Shown here in pieces: positions 36,136-43,924 of a DNA stretch of 59,294 nt. The notes under the pieces were generated by a model that did no database searches, was not told the DNA's origin, and saw only the letters and a program-made list of their open reading frames with translations. Source of the stretch: Tessaracoccus caeni (lineage in GTDB: Bacteria > Actinomycetota > Actinomycetes > Propionibacteriales > Propionibacteriaceae); NCBI RefSeq assembly GCF_029211185.1, contig NZ_JARGDO010000022.1:1-59294 (forward strand), in the 5' to 3' direction. The translations under genes and the position numbers were made by a program. The stretch's first letter is position 1. Each line of letters starts with the position of its first letter.

Positions 36136-37025
36136 CGGCGACCGACGGCGTGCCCACCTGGGGAGTGGTGCTGCTGACCATGGGCAGAAGGCCCGCCGAG
36201 ATGACGCGAGCGCTGGAGTCGATGCTGGCGCAGACCGGCGTGGCGCTGGACATCGTCGTGGTGGGCAACAGCTGGGAACCCACCGGGCTGCCCGACGGCG
36301 TGCGTGGACACTATCTGCCCGAGAACCTCGGCATTCCTGCCGGCCGCAACGCGGGGGTGCCTCTCGTTGACGGCGAGTTCATCGCCTTCATCGACGACGA
36401 CGCGTGGCTGCTGGACGACGACTTCCTGCTCACCTGTACTCGGCGCTTCGCCGAGGATCCGGGACTCGGCATGATGCAGGCCCGGGTCATCGACCCCGAT
36501 CATCGCGGTCAGGAGCCGCGACGCTGGATCCCGCGCATGCGCAAGCGCGATGCGCGGACGACCAGCTCGGTGTTCTCGGTGATCGAGATGGTGGTCGTGC
36601 TGCCGAGGCGGGTCTTCGACGCCGCGGGTGGCTGGGCTGGCGAGTATTTCTACGCGCACGAGGGGATCGAGTTGGCCTGGCGTGTGTGGGACCAGGGCAT
36701 GCGCGTCGAGTATCGAGGAGACCTGCGCATCGGGCATCCGGTGATGGAACCCACCCGGCACGATGAGTACTACTACATGAATGCCCGGAACCGGGTGTGG
36801 CTGGCGCGTCGTTGCCTGCACTGGCCCTTCTCGTGGGCCTATGTCGCCTCCTGGACCGCGGTTCAGGTCATTCGTGGTCGACGGAACCGGGCCGCCATGC
36901 GCACCTGGTGGAGCGGCTGGCGCGACGGCTGGCGATTGCCGGGCTGGGTGGGGCAACGGCCCCGGAAGCTCCGGTGGCGCACCATCTGGGCGATGTGCAA
37001 GGCCGGGCGCCCACCGGTGGTGTGA
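36132..37025 (+). CDS. GT2 family glycosyltransferase
   Basis: A 297-aa glycosyltransferase of the rhamnosyl/galactofuranosyl-like GT2 group. It has VLLTMGRRPAEMTRALESML, GIPAGRNAGVPL, the metal site in FIDDDAWLLDDD, and GWAGEYFYAHEGIELAWRVW, where the Glu is the likely base. No real membrane helix except a weak one near the C-terminus. It ends RWRTIWAMCKAGRPPVV. A decayed copy of this end lies at 38892-38952. Confidence 0.9.
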   Translation: MTATDGVPTWGVVLLTMGRRPAEMTRALESMLAQTGVALDIVVVGNSWEPTGLPDGVRGHYLPENLGIPAGRNAGVPLVDGEFIAFIDDDAWLLDDDFLLTCTRRFAEDPGLGMMQARVIDPDHRGQEPRRWIPRMRKRDARTTSSVFSVIEMVVVLPRRVFDAAGGWAGEYFYAHEGIELAWRVWDQGMRVEYRGDLRIGHPVMEPTRHDEYYYMNARNRVWLARRCLHWPFSWAYVASWTAVQVIRGRRNRAAMRTWWSGWRDGWRLPGWVGQRPRKLRWRTIWAMCKAGRPPVV

Positions 37026-37141
37026 CCGCCGCGACCCGAGATGCCGTGTCGGGGCCTCCCCGTTCGGCAGGCTAGGCTGGGAATGTCTCTAGCTGAAGTG
37101 GACGCGCCCAGGCTGACGATGCCGAGAAGTGGAGGTTGTGA

Positions 37142-38884
37142 GTGAAGATCGGTCTGATCGGCATCAACAAGTACGCGAAGTTCTTGAACTTCGCATGCGA
37201 CCTCCACATCTACGCGTTCCAGCAGTACCTGACCCAGCATGGGTACGAGTCGACGATTCTCGACTACCAGCCGGTCTACCACGGCGATTTCGACATGAGG
37301 CATCCTGCCGAATACGCCGAGGCGAAGCACCAGGAGGCCCTCGAGCGCACGGCGACGACGCCCGCGCAGATCGCCGCCCGCGAGCGGGAGATCTCAAAAT
37401 GGGAGGCCTTGTCCGAGGGGTACCGCAGCGTCTATCACGAGCGCGAGCGCCGTTACGACAAGTTCGAGGCCTTCGTCGACGAGCACCTGGTGTTCACGGA
37501 GGAGGTCTACGACTCAGACCTGCTTGAGGTGCAGGATCCGGGCTTCGACTGCTACATCTGCGTCACGGACGTGATCTGGCAGTCGCTGCCCCGTCACGTC
37601 TTCGATCGGGGCTTCCTGCTCGGGTCCAAGGCGTTCGAGGGGAAGCAGAAGATCGCCTACGCGGCGAGCCGTGGCGCGTCGCGCGACTTCACGGAACGTG
37701 AGGAAGCGGCGTTCTTCGGATACTTGGACGACATCGACGCCATCAGCGTGCGCGAGCGAGACTTCAGCGCCTATATCGAGGGCCGCTCGGGGTTGGCCGC
37801 GCCGACGGTCCTGGATCCAACCCTGCTCCAGGACAAGGAGTTCTGGCAGAAGGTCTCGACGAAGCCGAGCGAGGAGCGCTATGTGCTCCTCTACTACGTG
37901 ATGGAGCGTTCCACCGACACCATCGCCAAGGCCGTCGAGTACGCCAAGTTCCACGACCTCACGCTCGTGGAGCTCTCCGACCGGCCCTTGAAAGAGGGCA
38001 AGGTGACCGATCCCGAGGTAAAGCACATCGCGCGCTACGACGTCGGCATGGAGGAGTGGCTGGGCTACATCGAGCACGCGGAGGCCGTGTTCACCAATTC
38101 CTTCCACGGCTGCTGCTTCTCGGTGCTCTTCGAGAAGCCGTTCTTCGTCGGCAGCCGCAACGGGCAGAAGGTGCCCAACTTCCTTGCTACCTTCGGGCTC
38201 GATGACCGTCGGTTCACGCCGCGTGCGGATGTGGGCACGTTCTCGCACCAGATCGACTACGCGGCGGTCAAGGAGATTCTCGACGGGCTGCGCCGCCAGT
38301 CCGGTGACTTCATCCTGGGCGCGCTCAGGGACGCGGAGAAGCGGATCGAGTCCGGAGAGGTGCGTGACTCGTCCCCCCACGAGCAGAACCGTCGCCAGAT
38401 AGCCTATCCGGCCCGGTTCCACAGCGGACGCAGCAGGGGGAGTGTGTCGCTGTCCGCGAACGCTCCGGAGGCTCTGGAAGTCGACCAGCTGGCGCGCGGA
38501 GCCATCGAGTACAGCGAGCCCGGACGCCGGTACCTCAACGATGGAACCTCGCAGATAGCGCCGAACTACTTCGAGGTGGACGGACACGAGTTCGTGGGCT
38601 GGACCGCACGGCTCCGAATCGACAACCGGTGGTTCTGGTGCCTCGAGGACGGAAGCCTTTCTCCCGACAACCCCGAGGGCTCGACGGAGGCCCCCAGGAA
38701 ACAACTGTTTGCCGATCAAGCGAGCATCCCGCACCTTCCGGTGAACAAGGTCAGCGTCGTCGTTTTCGTCGCGAAATGGCGGGAGCGCACCTCCGCACGT
38801 CTCGTCCGCCGGCTGCGGTCGGTGCCGCGGCTCGCGCGTCGCGCGGGGCGCAAGGCCGAGCGCGTCATAAAGCGAAGGCGGTAG
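37142..38884 (+). CDS. Polysaccharide pyruvyl transferase-family protein
   Basis: A 580-aa protein; residues 1-400 match the polysaccharide pyruvyl transferase fold, which adds a ketal pyruvate from PEP to sugars of wall polymers. It shows MKIGLIGINKYAKFLNFACD with DLHIYAFQQYL at the start, VSVRERDFSAYI-like segments, and the C-terminal core VFTNSFHGCCFSVLFEKPFF. A further domain of about 110 residues and a highly basic tail (RAGRKAERVIKRRR) follow. GTG 37142 has GGAGG 8 nt upstream. A TAGGCT box around 37073 may be its promoter. Confidence 0.88.
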   Translation: MKIGLIGINKYAKFLNFACDLHIYAFQQYLTQHGYESTILDYQPVYHGDFDMRHPAEYAEAKHQEALERTATTPAQIAAREREISKWEALSEGYRSVYHERERRYDKFEAFVDEHLVFTEEVYDSDLLEVQDPGFDCYICVTDVIWQSLPRHVFDRGFLLGSKAFEGKQKIAYAASRGASRDFTEREEAAFFGYLDDIDAISVRERDFSAYIEGRSGLAAPTVLDPTLLQDKEFWQKVSTKPSEERYVLLYYVMERSTDTIAKAVEYAKFHDLTLVELSDRPLKEGKVTDPEVKHIARYDVGMEEWLGYIEHAEAVFTNSFHGCCFSVLFEKPFFVGSRNGQKVPNFLATFGLDDRRFTPRADVGTFSHQIDYAAVKEILDGLRRQSGDFILGALRDAEKRIESGEVRDSSPHEQNRRQIAYPARFHSGRSRGSVSLSANAPEALEVDQLARGAIEYSEPGRRYLNDGTSQIAPNYFEVDGHEFVGWTARLRIDNRWFWCLEDGSLSPDNPEGSTEAPRKQLFADQASIPHLPVNKVSVVVFVAKWRERTSARLVRRLRSVPRLARRAGRKAERVIKRRR

Positions 38885-38891
38885 ACGCCAC

Positions 38892-38952
38892 ACGGCTCAG
38901 GTGGCGCACCGTTCGGGCGATGTGCACGGCCGACGCTACGCCCACGGTATGA
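38892..38952 (+). pseudogene. Relic of a GT2 gene 3' end
   Basis: The stretch translates as RLRWRTVRAMCTADATPTV and stop, matching the last residues KLRWRTIWAMCKAGRPPVV of the GT2 gene ending at 37025, with 70% or more nucleotide identity over about 55 bp (ggtggcgcaccgttcgggcg against ggtggcgcaccatctgggcg). Upstream sequence belongs to the pyruvyl-transferase gene in another frame. It is most likely the remnant left after a duplicated or replaced glycosyltransferase. Confidence 0.7.
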
Positions 38953-39073
38953 ACCGACCCGACGGATGATGCGACCGCAGGCCTCCTGGTTGCACATCGT
39001 TCGTCGTCGGTCTCCGAGATCCCGGGTGTTAGTGTTATTTCCATCAACAAACCGCACAAACGGGGGAAAATCC

Positions 39074-40459
39074 ATGCTAAAGACCAAGCCAACGGCGCTC
39101 GGACCGTGGCTCCGAGCGATGATCACCGCGGTGATCAGTCTCGCGCTGATCGTGACGGCGGCGGGCGCCGCCGCTGCCGATGAGCCGTCCACGCCAGAAC
39201 TGGCGACCCCCGGTGTGACGGTGTCCGCGCCGCCCACGTCGGCATACGTCGGCCGCTCCATCACGATCAAGGGCGCGGTGACCGGGCTTGCCGGATCGGT
39301 GAAGGTCCAGGCGCAGCGTTACATCGACGGAAAGTGGCGCACCCAGGCCAGCAAGACGATCGATGCCGCCGCCGAAGGAACCAACTATTCGATCGGCGCC
39401 TCCGACAAGGTCAACGAGGCCAAGGCGACGGCGTGGCGGATCGTCGCCTCCGACGAGACGAACAGCGCGACCTCGGCCAAGTTCTACGTCAAGCGGACCG
39501 CACCCAAGGTCAGCTTCAAGACCAGCGACCTGCGACGCGTTGGCCAGGATGTCACCGCGAGCGGCACGCTCACCGGGTTCTCCGGCTCGACGAAGCTCAG
39601 GCTGCAGGTCTACCACAATGGTGAGTGGTACACCCAGGCGAAGACGACCGTGAAGGCGAGCGAGAAGGGCACCAGCTACAAGCTCGTCGACAAGGGCGGC
39701 ATCGACAAGACCGGCACCAAGAAGTGGCGCGTTGTCGCCAACGCCGGCAAGGTCGAGGCCAAGTCGTCGAAGATCTCCGTCAAGCACGTCCCCACCCGCA
39801 AGGTGACGGCGTCGGCCACCCGCTCGCTGCAGGTCGGCTCGAACAACTACGCCTCGGGCACGGTGCGTGGATACACGGGCACCGTCAAGGTGAAGGCCCA
39901 GGTGTACAACGACGGTGAGTGGCAGACCAAGGAGACCAAGACGATCAAGGCCTCGTACGACGGCACCTCTTACGACGTGGCGCTTCCGTACGGCGTGAAC
40001 AGCGCGGGCACCAAGACCTGGCGGATCGTCGCCGACGACGGCAGCAACACCAGCAAGTCGAGCAGCTTCAAGGTCACCCGGGTGTCGGCCAAGCTCGACT
40101 CCCGCTGCCTGACGGGCCGTGCCCTCTGCATCTCGAAGGAGGACCGCAAGCTCCGCTGGGTGATCGACGGCGCGGTCAAGAAGACCCTGGACGTGCGGTT
40201 CGGCAGCCCCAAGACGCCCACCCGTAACGGTGCGCATCAGGTGAACTGGAAGTCGCGCGACCACGTGTCGTCGCTGTACCACTCGGCGATGCCCTTCGCG
40301 ATGTTCTTCTCAGGTGGCCAGGCGGTGCACTACTCCGCAGACTTCGCCCGCAACGGGTACTACGGTGCCTCGCACGGCTGCGTGAACGTGCGCGACTACA
40401 ACGGCATCAAGAAGCTCTTCGACGAGGTTCGCGTCGGCGACAAGGTGATCGTCTACTGA
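39074..40459 (+). CDS. Secreted L,D-transpeptidase with three Ig-like repeats
   Basis: A 461-aa exported protein. It has a signal peptide (residues 1-36, MITAVISLALIVTAAGAAAA) and three repeats of about 95 residues: 47-140, 145-237 and 242-337. Each contains G(S/T)x(K)VxxQxYxxGxWxT and a conserved W(R)(I/V)VA. A YkuD catalytic domain (340-461) follows, with His419 and SHGCVNV carrying Cys436. It crosslinks meso-DAP-type peptidoglycan 3-3, or attaches polymers. ATG 39074 precedes the signal peptide; an in-frame start at 38966 would spoil it. A perfect hairpin terminator follows. Confidence 0.92.
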   Translation: MLKTKPTALGPWLRAMITAVISLALIVTAAGAAAADEPSTPELATPGVTVSAPPTSAYVGRSITIKGAVTGLAGSVKVQAQRYIDGKWRTQASKTIDAAAEGTNYSIGASDKVNEAKATAWRIVASDETNSATSAKFYVKRTAPKVSFKTSDLRRVGQDVTASGTLTGFSGSTKLRLQVYHNGEWYTQAKTTVKASEKGTSYKLVDKGGIDKTGTKKWRVVANAGKVEAKSSKISVKHVPTRKVTASATRSLQVGSNNYASGTVRGYTGTVKVKAQVYNDGEWQTKETKTIKASYDGTSYDVALPYGVNSAGTKTWRIVADDGSNTSKSSSFKVTRVSAKLDSRCLTGRALCISKEDRKLRWVIDGAVKKTLDVRFGSPKTPTRNGAHQVNWKSRDHVSSLYHSAMPFAMFFSGGQAVHYSADFARNGYYGASHGCVNVRDYNGIKKLFDEVRVGDKVIVY

Positions 40460-40482
40460 CGGATCTTCGAACGACCGAAAAG

Positions 40483-40519
40483 GATCGGGCCGGTGCATGT
40501 GCACCGGCCCGATCGTTTT
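40483..40519. terminator. Bidirectional intrinsic terminator
   Basis: gatcgggccggtgca and tgcaccggcccgatc form a perfect 15-bp stem with a 2-nt loop, followed by GTTTTC on the plus strand and preceded by gaaaag. It serves both the L,D-transpeptidase gene and the convergent GT2-pyruvyl-transferase gene. Confidence 0.92.
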
Positions 40520-40545
40520 CCCGCGAGCACGTGCCGCGTCGCGAG

Positions 40546-43500
40546 TCAGTGCTTGTCGCGCTGTGTGGCAGAACCTCGGGGCAGCTTCCGCATGAGGGTT
40601 CGCACCGCCCTCGCCGCGGCCCGGGCGGGGGCCGGCACCTGCTGCGCGCGCTCGTCGGCCCGATCCACCGCCCGCTCCAGTTTGCGGTAGTTGTCGTAGG
40701 CGCGACGTAGTTTGCGGGTGACCTTCGCCCGGTACTCCTCTTCGGTGGTGCCGGCATAGCGCGGCAGCTCGGCACGGAGTTGGGCGTAGCTGTACGGGGT
40801 GGCGTCGCTGGTAGGGGCGACGATGTTCTTGATGCCGGCGAAGAGCGTCTCGTAGACGGTCATCAGGAAAGCCTCGTCCTTCTGCACGCCCTCGGCCATC
40901 GCCTTCTCCAGCGCCGGCACCACCTCTGCTGCCGTCCACCGCTCGACGGGGAGCGCGCGGTCGCCGTGGCCGACGGAGGTGTAGAAGTACGGCACCTTGA
41001 AGTTCCAGGACAAGCCGACCGAGGGGATGCCGTGGGCGAAGGAGGCGATGGAGGCGTGCAGCCGGTAGGCGATGATGCCGTCGCAGACACTGAGCTGGGC
41101 GTGCAGCTCCTCCGGTGAGTTGATCGTGACGGCTGCCTTGCCGGTGGGAATGCGTTCGGCCTTGACGAGGCCGTCGAGGAACGCCTCGTCGGAGAAGTGC
41201 CCGGTGGTGAACAGACGGTAGTTGTAGCCACGGGCCGTGAGTTCGGCGATCATGTCGGCCCAGAACCGGTGCTGGTCCGCTTCGGTGAAGGCGATGCCGT
41301 TGTCCTTGAAGATCCCCGTGCGGGTCACGACCAGCCCTACCCGCTTCTTCCGCCGCCGGGATGGCTGGGATCCGCCGGAGAGCCCCGCGAGATCGGAGAA
41401 GACGATGTCGGCGAACACCGCGGGGTCGGATACGTGCGCGATGGCGATGTCCGTTCCCTCCGCGTACTTCTCGACCGAGGAGATGTCGTCCCGAGTCGTG
41501 ATCTGGCGCACCACTGGCTGCGCGAGGGCGGCCTTGAGTTGCTGCGACTTCGAGTTGGCCTCGTCGTAGGGCTCGACGCCGATGCTGGAGAACAGCACGG
41601 GAACCCCGTGCTCCTGGGCGATCTCCAAGGTCTTGATGGTGCGCAGATAGAACCGCTGGTAGGTGTAGTTGAACAGCGGCGCGCCGCCGAAGACGATGAT
41701 GTCGGACTGCGAGATCAGCGTTCTTGCGGTCTTCAGCAGCGTGGGATCGCCGCTCTCGAGATAGGCCTTGGGAATGATCCCGGCAGCCCGGCTGTCGATG
41801 GTGTAGCCCGCGGGCCCGATGCCAAGGTTCTTCATCACGCCCTCGATGAGGGAGATCGCGCAGGCTTCAATCAGTTGGTCACCGACGTTGTCCGAGTCTC
41901 GGTTGGTCAGCAACAGCACGCGGATCTTCGTGCTCTTCGTCCGTGGGAGAGGATCCTTTACGGGAGCCACGGTCGGGGGCGTCGGGAATACCGGCAGCTC
42001 GCCGTAGAACAGCTCGTCACCGACAGTGAGGAGGGGCAGCCAGGGCTTGCGGTCGCCGGCTTTGTCACCGATGCGCGCCCGGCACCCTTCTCCAGGATTG
42101 GTGAATCGGAGGCGCGCCCGACCATCCGAGATGACGAGGGTCGCCGGGTGATCGGCGAAGACTGGCGTGCCCGTGAGGCTGCGGTCTATTCCGACCCTGG
42201 TCGGCACTTCGCCACCGCCGTCGTGCGACCCAGCCAGCAGAACCTCCAACTCACCCCCGTCACCGAGCTGGGCCGCCGTCGGGGCCAGCCGGCGGACGGC
42301 CTCTTGTTCGCCGTCGACGAAGATGGTCGCGCCACCGCCGTCGTTCGGGTACACAAGGTGCAGTCTGCCGCCGGTCAGCAGCGTCGACGCGGGGAGCTCC
42401 GAGTCGACGGTCACGGGGCGTGCGAGGGTCGATCCGACGATGAGATCCCAGTAGCCGGACGTCAGGGAATTGCCCATCGCGGCGGTGGCCGGGTCGATGG
42501 AACCGGAAACCGAGCCGGTGAGGGTGACGCGACCGTCGTCGTCCTGATGCCGCTCGATGCTGCTCTCGACGGGGATGGCCCACGAGATGCGGCTGACGCG
42601 GTGCCGGACGACGAGGTTCATGGATGCACCCTCGAGGTACGTCGTCCAGTCGCGTACCTCCAGCGGGAGAGCGGCCAACAGATCATCGGAGAAGCGCCGC
42701 ACGATCCGGCCGTCCTCCGTGTCCAGCACCAGGGGCTCGCGGTCGCGGTCGAGCCAGCTGATGTCAGCCGAGACCTTCAGGACGCCATCGGTCCAGCGGA
42801 TCGAGGTGGCATGCGCGGTGCCCCGGAGCGGGGTGTCCTCGGAGCACAGCAACTTCATCGTCGTGGCGTCGCCGTGTTCCAGGAGGTAGGCCCTGGCACG
42901 CAGGGGTGGCGTGAGCGTCGCGTCGAAGCGAGCCAGATCGAAGTCCTGACGCAGCGCACGGGCGTGGGAGAAGATGAACTCGCAGGCTTCGTCGGGCCTA
43001 CGGCCATAACCTCCGTCGAAGGCGCCGAGCACGCGCGCGGTGTACTGGGTGTGCATCAGCTGCTCGCGTTGCAGGGCGTGTTCGTCGCCGGGCAGCTGGG
43101 TGACGATCTCCTCCCAGATCCGGCGGTACCAGCTCCAGTAGTCATCGGACCACTTTGCGAACGACGTGTCCGACCCGCCACCCTTCGACTCCACCCAGTG
43201 GTAGTAAGGGACGCTCGACAGCGTCGAGATCACCTTCGCGTGCCGCGCCGCTCGGATGTTGAAGAACTGGTCCTCCCACAGCACCCTTCGACCCTCGGGG
43301 AACCGGATGTCGTGCTGTTTGAGGAATGCGAGGCGGTAGAGCTTGTGGGGATTCATGGGAAGCAGGGGGTGGGTGTCGGTCCTGCCGACCGACTGAGCCT
43401 GATCCTCGATGTAGGTGCTGAGAGCCCAGCTGGGGCGGCGCGTGTAGGCCTCTTTCCCGTTCACCACATCCGCGTTGTTCGCGACGGCGTAGTCGTAGGC

Positions 43501-43812
43501 GGCCCGCAGCGCGTCCGGGTACAGCTCGTCGTCGTGGTCCATGAAGGCCACGTATTCCCCGCATGCCTCGTCCATGCCGGCATTGCGGGGCTTCGACGGC
43601 CAGCCGGAGTTCGCCAGTCGGAGCACGCGGATGGAGGGGCGGGTCTCAGCCAGCTTCTCGATCCGCGCCACGGTGTCGTCAGGCGACCCGTCGTCGACGA
43701 AGAGGATCTCGAACTCGTCCTGCGGCATCGTCTGGCGGTCCAGCGAAGCCATCAGGCGCTCCAGGGCGAACTGCGGCGTACAGAACGTGGGGACGATAAC
43801 GGTTACCTTCAC
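40546..43812 (-). CDS. GT2 glycosyltransferase - polysaccharide pyruvyl transferase fusion
   Basis: A 1088-aa protein. Residues 1-320 are a GT2 domain with VIVPTF, FVDDGSPDD (Asp40-Asp41) and MDHDDEL. Residues 330-620 are a beta-rich middle region without a recognised family. Residues 628-1000 are a pyruvyl transferase-like domain (VLLLTNRDSDNVGDQLIEAC, FGGAPLFNY, VSDPAVFAD, IIAYRLHASIASFAHGIPSV). The tail is Arg-rich. The fusion implies that one protein adds a sugar and then modifies it. GTG 43812 is 6 nt from TAAAAT (leaderless). It is divergent from the acyltransferase gene. Confidence 0.9.
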   Translation of the reverse strand: MKVTVIVPTFCTPQFALERLMASLDRQTMPQDEFEILFVDDGSPDDTVARIEKLAETRPSIRVLRLANSGWPSKPRNAGMDEACGEYVAFMDHDDELYPDALRAAYDYAVANNADVVNGKEAYTRRPSWALSTYIEDQAQSVGRTDTHPLLPMNPHKLYRLAFLKQHDIRFPEGRRVLWEDQFFNIRAARHAKVISTLSSVPYYHWVESKGGGSDTSFAKWSDDYWSWYRRIWEEIVTQLPGDEHALQREQLMHTQYTARVLGAFDGGYGRRPDEACEFIFSHARALRQDFDLARFDATLTPPLRARAYLLEHGDATTMKLLCSEDTPLRGTAHATSIRWTDGVLKVSADISWLDRDREPLVLDTEDGRIVRRFSDDLLAALPLEVRDWTTYLEGASMNLVVRHRVSRISWAIPVESSIERHQDDDGRVTLTGSVSGSIDPATAAMGNSLTSGYWDLIVGSTLARPVTVDSELPASTLLTGGRLHLVYPNDGGGATIFVDGEQEAVRRLAPTAAQLGDGGELEVLLAGSHDGGGEVPTRVGIDRSLTGTPVFADHPATLVISDGRARLRFTNPGEGCRARIGDKAGDRKPWLPLLTVGDELFYGELPVFPTPPTVAPVKDPLPRTKSTKIRVLLLTNRDSDNVGDQLIEACAISLIEGVMKNLGIGPAGYTIDSRAAGIIPKAYLESGDPTLLKTARTLISQSDIIVFGGAPLFNYTYQRFYLRTIKTLEIAQEHGVPVLFSSIGVEPYDEANSKSQQLKAALAQPVVRQITTRDDISSVEKYAEGTDIAIAHVSDPAVFADIVFSDLAGLSGGSQPSRRRKKRVGLVVTRTGIFKDNGIAFTEADQHRFWADMIAELTARGYNYRLFTTGHFSDEAFLDGLVKAERIPTGKAAVTINSPEELHAQLSVCDGIIAYRLHASIASFAHGIPSVGLSWNFKVPYFYTSVGHGDRALPVERWTAAEVVPALEKAMAEGVQKDEAFLMTVYETLFAGIKNIVAPTSDATPYSYAQLRAELPRYAGTTEEEYRAKVTRKLRRAYDNYRKLERAVDRADERAQQVPAPARAAARAVRTLMRKLPRGSATQRDKH

Positions 43813-43818
43813 GCAGCG

Positions 43819-43824
43819 ATTTTA
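43819..43824 (-). promoter_or_regulatory. -10 box TAAAAT of the GT2-pyruvyl transferase gene (leaderless)
   Basis: TAAAAT on the minus strand, 6 nt before GTG 43812. Confidence 0.5.
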
Positions 43825-43911
43825 CTGCCGCGGCACCCATCCCCTGCCCTGCCGACGTGGCTGAGTCGCTATCCCCGAAGCGACGTCTGCGAAGCAGTCT
43901 CTGCGGCGCGC

Positions 43912-43917
43912 TAAAGT
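43912..43917 (+). promoter_or_regulatory. -10 box TAAAGT of the acyltransferase gene (leaderless)
   Basis: TAAAGT is followed by 7 nt and GTG 43925. Confidence 0.5.
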
Positions 43918-43924
43918 TGTTGCC

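Noticed and set aside
38966..39073. N-terminal extension of the L,D-transpeptidase
   Set aside because: It would put 36 basic residues ahead of the signal peptide; ATG 39074 gives a normal signal sequence.
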